Below the pieces are notes generated by a model. It had not been told where the DNA came from and did not search any database. It saw only the letters and a list, made by a program, of their open reading frames with translations. A stretch of 64,000 bases of DNA from Stenotrophomonas sp. 704A1 (GTDB lineage: Bacteria; Pseudomonadota; Gammaproteobacteria; Xanthomonadales; Xanthomonadaceae): the NCBI RefSeq assembly GCF_030549525.1, contig NZ_CP130831.1, positions 4,179,501 to 4,243,500 of the forward strand, written 5' to 3'. How positions within the stretch are numbered: the stretch's first letter is position 1; every line of letters begins with the position of its first letter. The position numbers and the translations under genes are program-made. This document shows positions 10,615-18,473 of this stretch, piece by piece.

Positions 10615-12405
10615 ATGCGATTGCTGTCCCCGCTCGCCGCCGCCTGCCTGCTGGCGCTGGTCGCCGCGCCGGCCCAGGCCGAGGTCTTCATCAACGAACT
10701 GCACTACGACGACAGCACCGCCGCCGGCGATGTCGGCGAAGCCATTGAAGTGGTCGCCACCGCCGGCGAGGACCTGTCCGGCTACCGGCTCTATCTGTAC
10801 AACGGCAGCACCCCGTCGGCCGCCACCGTCTACGCCAACAACGCCGTGCCCGCCGGCACCGCGGCCGGCTGCGGCAGCGCCACCCTGGCGGTGGTCAGCT
10901 ACCCGACCAACGGCCTGCAGAACGGCGCCAACGACGGCATCGCGCTGGTCGATGCGAGCGGCAAGGTGATCCAGTTCCTCAGCTATGAAGGCGCGATCAC
11001 CGCCTCCGGCGGCCCGGCCGCCGGCATGACCAGCCAGAACATCCCGGTTGCCGAAAGCAACAGCACCGCAGCCGGCACGTCGCTGCAGCTGACCGGCAGC
11101 GGCAGCCAGTACACGCACTTCACCTGGGCCGAATCGGCGAAGCAGACCTTCGGCAGCTGCAACAACGGCCAGACCTTCAGTGGCGGCGGTACCCCCGGCC
11201 CGAACACACCTCCGTCGGTGTCCACCACCACCCCGGCGCAGGGCAGCAGCACCTTCCCCGCCGCCGCCGACCTGGAAGTGGTGTTCAGCGAGACTGTCAG
11301 CCTGGCCAGCGGCGCCTTTGCGCTCACCTGCGGCAGCTCGGGCAGCGTCCCGCTGACCTGGCCGGCAAGCGGCAAGAGCGTGAAGCTCTCCACCAACACC
11401 GCGCTGGTGGCCGGCGAAGCGTGCCGCTTCGACATCCGCGCCGCACGCATCACCGACGCGCAGGGCGCCCACCCGGCGGCCGACAGCCGCATCGCCTTCA
11501 CCGTGGCCACCACGACCGGCAATCCGGACCCGGGCAACCCGGGCGGCCCGGCCGGGTACTACTCCAGGGTCAACACCTCCAGCGCCAGCCAGCTGCGCTG
11601 CTCGCTGCATGAAACCATCAAAGGGCACACCGCCTACCCGTACAGCGGCTCGGGCACCAGCACCTGGACCATCCTGGAGATCGCCGACGAGGATCCCAAC
11701 AACAGCGGCAGGATCCTGGATGCCTACCGCAACCGCAGCTACACCAAGGTGACCGACCGCGCCGGCAGCGGCGGCGGCCTGAAGTACAACCGCGAGCACA
11801 CCTGGCCGAACTCGCTGGGCTTTGCCAGCACCACCGGCGACAAGGGCCTGCCGTACGCCCCGTACACCGACACCCACATGCTGTACCTGACCGACGCGCA
11901 GTGGAACGCAGACCGCGGCAACAAGCCGTTCGGCAAGTGCGACGCCAACTGCGGCGAGCGTGCCACCGAGGCCAACAACGGCCAGGGCGGCGGCAGTGGC
12001 GGCTACCCCGGCAATTCCAACTGGGTGCGCACGCCGGACGGCAACACCGGGACCTTCGAGGTGTGGGGCCATCGCAAGGGCGACATGGCGCGTGCGGTGA
12101 TGTACATGGCCATCCGCTACGAAGGCGGCAAGGATGCGGCCACCGGCCAGTCCGAACCGGACCTGGAGCTGACCGACGACCGCAGCAGGATCGTCAAGAC
12201 CAGCAGTTCGCCGGCCTACATGGGCCTGCTGTCGACCCTGATCGACTGGCACCTGTCCGATCCGCCGGATGCCGCCGAACGTGCGCGTAATGACGTGATC
12301 TACTCGTTCCAGGGCAACCGCAACCCGTTCATCGACCACCCCGAGTGGGCCACCCCCGGCCTGTTCACTTCGGCCAAACCGGCGACCTGCCAGCTGGCCA
12401 ACTGA
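10615..12405 (+). CDS. Secreted endonuclease I with lamin-tail and Ig-like domains
   Basis: A 596-residue secreted nuclease. After a signal peptide (residues 1-22, ending AAPAQA) comes a lamin-tail-like domain (EVFINELHYDD, about 23-150). A bacterial Ig-like segment follows (about 200-300, VSTTTPAQGSSTFPAAADLEVVFS), then a Gly/Pro-rich linker and the endonuclease I catalytic domain (about 320-580). The domain has the beta-beta-alpha-metal signature REHTWPNS at about residue 394, then DTHMLYL and WGHRKGDMARAVMYMAIRY. It would degrade extracellular DNA or RNA for phosphate or nucleotides. The ATG at 10615 follows AAGGAG by 6 nt. The domain order is like the extracellular nucleases of xanthomonads and Vibrio. 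Confidence 0.9.
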   Translation: MRLLSPLAAACLLALVAAPAQAEVFINELHYDDSTAAGDVGEAIEVVATAGEDLSGYRLYLYNGSTPSAATVYANNAVPAGTAAGCGSATLAVVSYPTNGLQNGANDGIALVDASGKVIQFLSYEGAITASGGPAAGMTSQNIPVAESNSTAAGTSLQLTGSGSQYTHFTWAESAKQTFGSCNNGQTFSGGGTPGPNTPPSVSTTTPAQGSSTFPAAADLEVVFSETVSLASGAFALTCGSSGSVPLTWPASGKSVKLSTNTALVAGEACRFDIRAARITDAQGAHPAADSRIAFTVATTTGNPDPGNPGGPAGYYSRVNTSSASQLRCSLHETIKGHTAYPYSGSGTSTWTILEIADEDPNNSGRILDAYRNRSYTKVTDRAGSGGGLKYNREHTWPNSLGFASTTGDKGLPYAPYTDTHMLYLTDAQWNADRGNKPFGKCDANCGERATEANNGQGGGSGGYPGNSNWVRTPDGNTGTFEVWGHRKGDMARAVMYMAIRYEGGKDAATGQSEPDLELTDDRSRIVKTSSSPAYMGLLSTLIDWHLSDPPDAAERARNDVIYSFQGNRNPFIDHPEWATPGLFTSAKPATCQLAN

Positions 12406-12459
12406 CCGCGCAACGCTGCGGTCCACCGCCGCCGCCGGGCCTTGCCCCGGCGGCGGCCC

Positions 12460-12465
12460 TATACT
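12460..12465 (+). promoter_or_regulatory. -10 box (TATACT) just before cutA
   Basis: TATACT ends 8 nt before the cutA ATG and no Shine-Dalgarno lies between. This suggests a leaderless or nearly leaderless mRNA. A GC-rich hairpin (12434-12457) occupies the -35 side. Confidence 0.45.
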
Positions 12466-12473
12466 CGGCGGTC

Positions 12474-12812
12474 ATGTCGACCGTCGATCCCGTCCTGCTT
12501 CTGCTGACCACCTGCCCCGAGCGGGCCAGCGCCGAGCGCATCGCGCACGCGCTGGTCGCCGAGCGCCTGGCGGCCTGCGTGACCCGCCTGGACGGCGCGC
12601 AGTCGACCTACCGCTGGCAAGGCGAGGTCACCACCGATGCCGAGCTGCAGCTGCTGGTGAAAACCACCGCACGCCGCGTCGATGAAGCCATCGCCCGGAT
12701 CGTCGAACTGCATCCGTATGAACTCCCGGAGTGCATCGCGGTCGAAACCCGGGCCGGCCTGCCGGCGTATCTGGATTGGATCCGGGCACAGACCCGGGAG
12801 GACACTGATTGA
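12474..12812 (+). CDS. cutA: Divalent-cation tolerance protein CutA
   Basis: A 112-residue small cytoplasmic protein of the trimeric CutA1 family. It has the N-terminal strand LLLLTTCPERASAERIAHALV, then LAACVTRLDGAQSTYRWQGE, and the conserved ELHPYELPECIAV before the C-terminal YLDWI. CutA was linked to copper tolerance in E. coli, but its biochemical role is unsettled. The usual neighbour is dsbD, and here too dsbD follows with a 4-nt overlap (TTGA), so the two are translationally coupled. The start is placed at ATG 12474; earlier in-frame codons lie inside the nuclease gene and a hairpin. Confidence 0.93.
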   Translation: MSTVDPVLLLLTTCPERASAERIAHALVAERLAACVTRLDGAQSTYRWQGEVTTDAELQLLVKTTARRVDEAIARIVELHPYELPECIAVETRAGLPAYLDWIRAQTREDTD

Positions 12813-15190
12813 AGACTCTGTTTGCGCGTGGCGCCGCCTTGTGCGCCCTGTTGTGGCTTTCGCTGCCGGCCTTCGCGCTGGATGAGAAGGATCTGCTGCC
12901 GGTGGACCAGGCATTCGCGCTGACCGCGACCGCCCCCGACCGTGGCCAGATCCAGCTGCAGTTCAAGATCGCGCCCGGCTATTACCTTTACCGCCATCGC
13001 ACCAGCGTCAAGGCCGACCCGGCCTTCAATGCCGGTGCGTTGCAGTTGCCGAACGGCAAGAAGCACCACGACGACTTCTTCGGCGAGGTCGAGACCTATC
13101 GCGAGCGCCTGCAGGCCACCCTGCCGGGCGCGCCGACCGAAGCGGCCGGCACCCTCAGCCTGGAGGTGCGCTACCAGGGCTGCGCGGATGCCGGTGTCTG
13201 CTACCCGCCGCAGAAGCGCGTGGTGCAGGTCACCCTGCCCGGCGGCGGCGGCGCGGCGGCGGCGGTTCCGACCGCGCGCGCGAGCGCGGCCAGCCCCTTC
13301 AACAACCCGCTGGCCGGCGCAGGCAGCAGCGGCGGGCTGCGCCTGCCTGGCGCCAGCAACAGCCAGGCGCTGCCGCTGCCGTCGGAACAGGCCTTCGGCT
13401 TCGACGCCATCGCCAGCGATGGCAATACGCTGCTGCTGCGCTTCAGCCCGGCACCGGGCTACTACCTGTATCGCGACCGCACCTCGCTGAAGCTGGAGGG
13501 CGGCGCCGGCGTGCTGGCCGACAAGCCGCGCTGGCCCGCCGCGCAGTCGCATCGCGACGAACACTTCGGTGACGTCTCGGTGTACTTCTCGCAGGTGGAA
13601 GTGCCGGTGCCGCTGCGCCGCAGCCGCGCCGACGCGGTCGACAGCACCCTGGTGGTGACCTTCCAGGGCTGCCAGACCGATGGCATCTGCTATCCGCCGA
13701 TGACCCGGCGGGTGAAGCTGGCGATCCCGGCCGGCAAGGTCAGCGCCAGCGCCGACGCGCCGGCACCGCGCGACGATGTCATCCGCACCGTGCCGGCCGC
13801 GGCCGGCACGGGTACCCGCGAAGGTGCCAACGGGACCCCGCTGCGCCTGTTGCCGACCGTCCCCAATGCCGCACCGGCACTGGCGGCACCGGCGAGCGGC
13901 GACAGCGCGGGCTTCGCCGCCGATGCCCAGCAGGACAACGCACTTCGCACCAAGCCTCCGACCAGCGTGGCGAAGACCGACATGTCGCTGCTGTGGGTGC
14001 TGCTGCTGGCGCTGGGTGGCGGCCTGGTCCTGAACCTGATGCCGTGCGTGCTGCCGATCCTGTCGCTGAAGGTGCTGAGCCTTGCGCAGAGCGGCGAAAG
14101 CGCCGAGCGCGCCCGCAGCCATGCCATGTGGTACACGCTGGGCGTGCTGGTCGCGTTCGCGGTGATCGGCGCGCTGATGGTCGGGCTGCGCATGCTCGGC
14201 AACGCGGTCGGCATCGGCTTCCAGCTGCAGCATCCGGGCGTGGTGGCGGCGTTGGCCTACATCATGTTCGCGGTGGGACTGAGCCTGTCCGGCGTGTTCA
14301 CCATGGGCGGCGGCATCGGCAACTTCGGCCAGTCGCTGGCGCGGCGCAGTGGCCCGGCCGGTGACTTCTTCACCGGCGTGCTGGCCTGCGTGGTCGGCAG
14401 TGCATGCGTGGGTCCGTTCTTCGGCCCGGCCGTGGCCTATGCCTTCGTTGCTCCGCCGGTCGCGGCCATGCTGGTGTTCCTGTTCCTCGGCCTCGGCCTG
14501 GCGCTGCCATTCCTGCTGATCGGTTTCGTGCCGGCACTGGCGCGGCGCCTGCCCAAGCCGGGCCCCTGGATGGAAACCCTGAAGCACGTGCTGGCATTCC
14601 CGATGTACGCCGCCGCGCTGTGGCTGCTGTGGGTGCTGGGCAAGCAGCGCGGCGTGGACGGCATGGCGCTGGCGCTGGGCGGCCTGCTGCTGCTCACCGG
14701 CGGCCTGTGGCTGTTCGAGCGCAGCCGCTGGCGCAGCCAGCGTGCGGCCGGCCTGCTGGGCGTGCTGCTGGCGCTTGCCGCGCTGGTGCCGGTGTGGGCG
14801 GTGACCCAGCTGGCGCCGCCGGCGCGCGCTGCGCAGGCGACCAGCGACAACGTGGTCGACTATTCGCCGCAGATGCTGGACCGCCTGCGCGCCGACAACC
14901 GCGTGGTGTTCGTCAACATGACCGCCGACTGGTGCGTGAGCTGCAAGGCCAACGAGCGCGCGGTCCTGTCGCGCCCCGAGTTCAAGGAACTGCTCAAGCG
15001 CACCAACGCGGTGTACATGCGCGGCGACTACACCAATGTCGACCCGCAGATCACCGCGTTCCTGGACGAGCACAAGGCGGTAGGCGTGCCGCTGTACGTG
15101 GTGTACGGCCCCGGCGCACCGCCGGCCGTGCTGCCGACCCTGCTGACCCAGGCGGTGGTCGAAGAAGCGCTGCTGCGCACGGCCCGATGA
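12809..15190 (+). CDS. dsbD: Thiol:disulfide interchange protein DsbD with two alpha domains
   Basis: A 793-residue inner-membrane protein that carries electrons from cytoplasmic thioredoxin to the periplasm. After a signal peptide there are two successive DsbD-alpha domains: the first at about 25-150 (Cys125/Cys131 in QGCADAGVCYPP), the second at about 190-310 (Cys288/Cys294 in QGCQTDGICYPP). Then come the membrane beta domain with Cys413 (LMPCVLPIL) and Cys533 (SACVGP), and a C-terminal thioredoxin-like gamma domain with Cys709-Val-Ser-Cys712. Known DsbD usually has one alpha domain (about 565-600 residues). The start is TTG, overlapping the cutA stop, and it overlaps the next gene by 4 nt. 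Confidence 0.93.
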   Translation: MKTLFARGAALCALLWLSLPAFALDEKDLLPVDQAFALTATAPDRGQIQLQFKIAPGYYLYRHRTSVKADPAFNAGALQLPNGKKHHDDFFGEVETYRERLQATLPGAPTEAAGTLSLEVRYQGCADAGVCYPPQKRVVQVTLPGGGGAAAAVPTARASAASPFNNPLAGAGSSGGLRLPGASNSQALPLPSEQAFGFDAIASDGNTLLLRFSPAPGYYLYRDRTSLKLEGGAGVLADKPRWPAAQSHRDEHFGDVSVYFSQVEVPVPLRRSRADAVDSTLVVTFQGCQTDGICYPPMTRRVKLAIPAGKVSASADAPAPRDDVIRTVPAAAGTGTREGANGTPLRLLPTVPNAAPALAAPASGDSAGFAADAQQDNALRTKPPTSVAKTDMSLLWVLLLALGGGLVLNLMPCVLPILSLKVLSLAQSGESAERARSHAMWYTLGVLVAFAVIGALMVGLRMLGNAVGIGFQLQHPGVVAALAYIMFAVGLSLSGVFTMGGGIGNFGQSLARRSGPAGDFFTGVLACVVGSACVGPFFGPAVAYAFVAPPVAAMLVFLFLGLGLALPFLLIGFVPALARRLPKPGPWMETLKHVLAFPMYAAALWLLWVLGKQRGVDGMALALGGLLLLTGGLWLFERSRWRSQRAAGLLGVLLALAALVPVWAVTQLAPPARAAQATSDNVVDYSPQMLDRLRADNRVVFVNMTADWCVSCKANERAVLSRPEFKELLKRTNAVYMRGDYTNVDPQITAFLDEHKAVGVPLYVVYGPGAPPAVLPTLLTQAVVEEALLRTAR

Positions 15191-15747
15191 AATGGCAGCG
15201 GCCAGCGTTGCTGTGGACAGCGGTGCTGGCCGCCGGCCTCGGGCTGTGGGCCGGCCACCGGCTGACGCCCGCGCCCGAGGTGCCGCCGTCCTCTCCCGCG
15301 CCGGCGGCAGCACCGGCGCTGCCGGTGCTGCGTCCCGGTGACGCGTTGCCGGCGCTGGTGCTGCCCGGTATCGACGGCCACGCGCTGGATGTCCGCCAGC
15401 GTTTCGCAGGGCGGCCGCTGCTGGTGAATGTATGGGCCAGCTGGTGCGGCCCGTGCATCGATGAGATGCCCGAACTGGCGCGCTTCGCCGAAGGCCAGGG
15501 TGCGCAGGGGGTGCAGGTGCTGGGGTTGGCGCTGGATACCCCGGAGGACGTGCAGGCCTTCGTGCAGCGGGTACCGGTGGGCTACCCGATCGTGATCGAG
15601 ACCCCGGGGCCACGCGATGCCAGCGTACAGCTGGGCAATACGCAGGGCCTGCTGCCCTACAGCGTGCTGTTCGATGCGCAGGGGCGGCTGGTGAAAGCGA
15701 AGCTTGGGCCGTTCGCCCACGGCGAGATCGAAGACTGGGCGAAGTGA
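15187..15747 (+). CDS. TlpA/ResA-like periplasmic thioredoxin
   Basis: A 186-residue membrane-anchored or exported thioredoxin-like protein. One N-terminal hydrophobic helix (about 8-24) is followed by a Pro/Ala-rich linker and a TlpA-family domain with the redox motif WCGPC at about residues 86-90 (NVWASWCGPCIDEMPEL). It also has the cis-Pro-type LLPYSVLFDAQG loop. Its ATG overlaps the dsbD stop (ATGA), so it is co-translated with dsbD, which very likely keeps it reduced. Candidate clients are cytochrome c maturation or periplasmic disulfide repair. A hairpin without a T run follows at 15751-15776. Confidence 0.88.
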   Translation: MKWQRPALLWTAVLAAGLGLWAGHRLTPAPEVPPSSPAPAAAPALPVLRPGDALPALVLPGIDGHALDVRQRFAGRPLLVNVWASWCGPCIDEMPELARFAEGQGAQGVQVLGLALDTPEDVQAFVQRVPVGYPIVIETPGPRDASVQLGNTQGLLPYSVLFDAQGRLVKAKLGPFAHGEIEDWAK

Positions 15748-15811
15748 GGGTCTGGCAGGGATTCGCCCTGCCACGGAACCGCCTTGACCGTGGCCGCCCC
15801 GGACCCGGAGA

Positions 15812-15833
15812 ATTGCGAGATTAATTCTCATTT
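15812..15833 (+). promoter_or_regulatory. Probable Fur box upstream of the PepSY flavoreductase
   Basis: ATTGCGAGATTAATTCTCAT closely matches the 19-bp Fur consensus (GATAATGATAATCATTATC class, with GAGAATTAATTCTC-type arms). It lies 48-69 nt before the next start codon. Confidence 0.65.
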
Positions 15834-15880
15834 GCTGTTGCGCAGGATGCGGGCGGCAGCCCCCACGGCCCTCGATCCCG

Positions 15881-18403
15881 ATGTTCAAGAACGTCCTGTT
15901 CCAACTGCACTGGCTGCTGGGCATCAGCGCGGGCGCCATCCTCGCCGTGATGGGCCTGAGCGGGGCGCTGCTGTCCTTCGAGGATGAGCTGCTGCGCGCG
16001 GCCAACCCGGGCTTTGCCGAGATTGCCGAGCACCATGAGGATGGCCAGCATCCGCTGCCCCTGAGCGAACTGGTACCCCTGCTGCAGGCCGGCAGCGAAC
16101 GTCCGCTGCAGCGGCTGCGCGTGGATGCGACCGGGCAGCGCCCCTCGGTGGCGCGTTTCGCCGGTGGCAAGCAGCACTGGGTGTACTTCGATCCGTACAG
16201 CGGCGAGCGCTTCAGCGCGCTGCGCGGCCAGGCCTTCTTCGATTTCGTCGAAGAGCTGCATCGCCACCTGGTGGCCGGCGAACGCGGCAAGTGGATCACC
16301 GGCAGCTGTGCGATCGCCCTGCTGTTCTTCACCCTGTCCGGGCTGTACCTGCGCTGGCCCCGGCGCTGGTGGCACTGGCGCAGCTGGCTGGTGGTGGAGT
16401 GGTCACGGCGCGGCCGGGGGTTCCTGTGGAGCCTGCATTCGGTCATCGGCACCTGGGTGCTGCTGATCTACCTGATGAGCGCGCTGACCGGACTGTGGTG
16501 GTCCTTCGACTGGTACCGCAACGGGCTCAACCGGCTGCTGGGTGTCGCGCCGCCGGCAACGCACGCGGTCGCGGCCGATGCAGCGCTGGACCTGGCGCGC
16601 ATCGAGGCCACGCTGTACGCGCTGCCCGGCGTACGCCAGGGCTTCATCGACCTGCGCCTGCCGGAGAAGCCCGGGCAGGCGCTGAATGTGCGGGTGATGT
16701 CCGGCGACCCTGCGCTGCGCGGCGGCCATCACGATCGCGCGCACGACCTGCTGCAGCTCGATCCCGGCACCGGCGCGATCCTCGATGCACGCCCCTATGA
16801 TCGCCAGGGTGCGGGGGGCCAGCTCGCCACCAGCATGTTCGCCCTGCACTCGGGCAGCTTCTTCGGCATGCCCGGCCGTATCGTGGTGATGCTCAGCAGC
16901 CTGGGCATGAGCCTGTTCTTCATCACCGGCTGGCTGTTGTATCTGGACCGCCGGCGCAGCCAGCGTGCAGCACGCGCGCTGCGCCAGACCGTTCCGGCGG
17001 CAGCCGCCGATGCCGCTGCCGGCTGGCTGGTGGTGCACGCCAGCCAGAGCGGCCTGGCAGAACAGCTGGCCTGGCGCGCCGCCGCTCAGCTGCAGGCGGC
17101 AGGCCATCCGGTGCAGGTGCTGCCCATGTCACAGGTGCCGGTCGGCCACCTGCAGGCGGCCACCCGCGCACTGTTCGTGCTCAGCACGTTCGGCGATGGC
17201 GAGCCGCCGGACAGCGCGCGCCGCAGCGCGCGACAGTGGCTGTCACAGACACCGGACCTTGCGCGCCTGCGTTACGGGCTGCTGGCACTGGGCGATCATC
17301 AGTACCCACGGTTCTGCGGCTTCGGCATGCAGATCGATACGTGGCTGGCCCGTTCGGGCGCGCAGCCGCTGTTCGCACGCATCGATGTCGATGCGGCCTC
17401 GGTGCCGGCATTGCGCCAGTGGCAGCTGCGGCTGGGTGAGCTGACCGGCATCGACACCGATGACAGTGTGCTGCCGGCAGCCACGGTGATGCATGACTGG
17501 CGCCTGCTCGGCCGCACCCTGCTCAATGGCGGCAGCATCGGCGGTGACATCTGGCTGATCCGCCTGGCAGCGCCCGCTGGGGTCAGCTGGCAGGCCGGCG
17601 ACATCCTGCATATCGCACCGCGCCATGCACCGCAGCATGTGGCCGCGGTACTGCGCGCGCATGGCCTGGATCCGCTGCAGCCGGTGCTGCTCGACGGTGG
17701 CACGCGGACCCTGGCGGAGCTGGCCGCCGAGCGTGCCCTGCCCGATCCGGGCAACGCGCTGCCGGTGCAGGATGCCTGCCTGTGGCTGTCGGGCCTGCCG
17801 GCACTGCCTGGCCGTGAGTACTCCATCGCGTCGTGCGCTGCCGACGGCCAGGTGGAACTGATCGTGCGCCTGGTCCACGACGCGGCGGGACGGCCGGGGC
17901 TGGGGTCCGGCTGGCTGGCGCTGCATGCGCCGCTGTCGGCGGCGATCAGCGCACGCGTGCACCGCAATCCGGGATTCCATCGACGGCCTGGCGCGCCGAT
18001 GATCCTGATCGGCAACGGCACCGGCATCGCCGGCCTGCGCAGCCTGCTGCGCGAAGCGGCGCAGCACGGCGAGCACGGTCACTGGCTGCTGTTCGGCGAG
18101 CGCCAGCGCGCGCACGATTTCCTGTTCGCGGACGCGATCACCCACTGGCAGGCCGACGCGCATCTGCTGCGGGTCGACCTGGCGTTCTCGCGCGATGCGG
18201 AGGGGGGCGGCTATGTACAGCACCGGCTGCTGGCGGCGGTCGACGAGCTGCAGCGCTGGCTGGCGCGCGGCGCGGTGATCCACGTCTGTGGTTCGCTGCA
18301 CGGCATGGCCGAGGGCGTGGACCGGGTGCTGCGCGATGCGCTGGGCGACGACGCGGTGGAAGCACTGCTGGACAGCGGACGCTACCGGCGCGACGTGTAC
18401 TGA
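15881..18403 (+). CDS. PepSY-TM / flavodoxin / FAD-NAD(P)H reductase fusion (ferric-siderophore reductase type)
   Basis: An 840-residue membrane flavoprotein. Residues 1-370 form a PepSY-associated membrane region with four or five helices (FQLHWLLGISAGAILAVMGLSGALLSFE; IGTWVLLIYLMSALTGLWW). About 380-520 is a flavodoxin-like FMN domain (ASQSGLAEQLAWRAA, LSTFGDGEPPDSARR, LALGDHQYPRFCGFG). About 540-840 resembles cytochrome P450 reductase or sulfite reductase alpha, with FAD-binding EYSIAS, NAD(P)-binding IGNGTGIAGLRSLL and a C-terminal aromatic Tyr. It is likely an electron route from NADPH across the inner membrane to ferric siderophores in the periplasm. That role is inferred from the fusion and the Fur box. 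Confidence 0.85.
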   Translation: MFKNVLFQLHWLLGISAGAILAVMGLSGALLSFEDELLRAANPGFAEIAEHHEDGQHPLPLSELVPLLQAGSERPLQRLRVDATGQRPSVARFAGGKQHWVYFDPYSGERFSALRGQAFFDFVEELHRHLVAGERGKWITGSCAIALLFFTLSGLYLRWPRRWWHWRSWLVVEWSRRGRGFLWSLHSVIGTWVLLIYLMSALTGLWWSFDWYRNGLNRLLGVAPPATHAVAADAALDLARIEATLYALPGVRQGFIDLRLPEKPGQALNVRVMSGDPALRGGHHDRAHDLLQLDPGTGAILDARPYDRQGAGGQLATSMFALHSGSFFGMPGRIVVMLSSLGMSLFFITGWLLYLDRRRSQRAARALRQTVPAAAADAAAGWLVVHASQSGLAEQLAWRAAAQLQAAGHPVQVLPMSQVPVGHLQAATRALFVLSTFGDGEPPDSARRSARQWLSQTPDLARLRYGLLALGDHQYPRFCGFGMQIDTWLARSGAQPLFARIDVDAASVPALRQWQLRLGELTGIDTDDSVLPAATVMHDWRLLGRTLLNGGSIGGDIWLIRLAAPAGVSWQAGDILHIAPRHAPQHVAAVLRAHGLDPLQPVLLDGGTRTLAELAAERALPDPGNALPVQDACLWLSGLPALPGREYSIASCAADGQVELIVRLVHDAAGRPGLGSGWLALHAPLSAAISARVHRNPGFHRRPGAPMILIGNGTGIAGLRSLLREAAQHGEHGHWLLFGERQRAHDFLFADAITHWQADAHLLRVDLAFSRDAEGGGYVQHRLLAAVDELQRWLARGAVIHVCGSLHGMAEGVDRVLRDALGDDAVEALLDSGRYRRDVY

Positions 18404-18473
18404 CCCGGCCAGGGCCGGGCGCCACCCCATTGCCCTGCACCGGGCAGCGCCGGGCCCTGCCCGGCCTGCGTGA

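Noticed and set aside
12608..15613. A 1001-codon open frame antisense to dsbD, and similar long antisense frames at 2069-3895, 8198-10252, 23172-26123 and 40027-41700
   Set aside because: High-GC genes leave long open frames in opposite or shifted phases. These have Arg/Gln/His/Gly-rich low-complexity translations and no start signals, and they lie over clearly conserved proteins.
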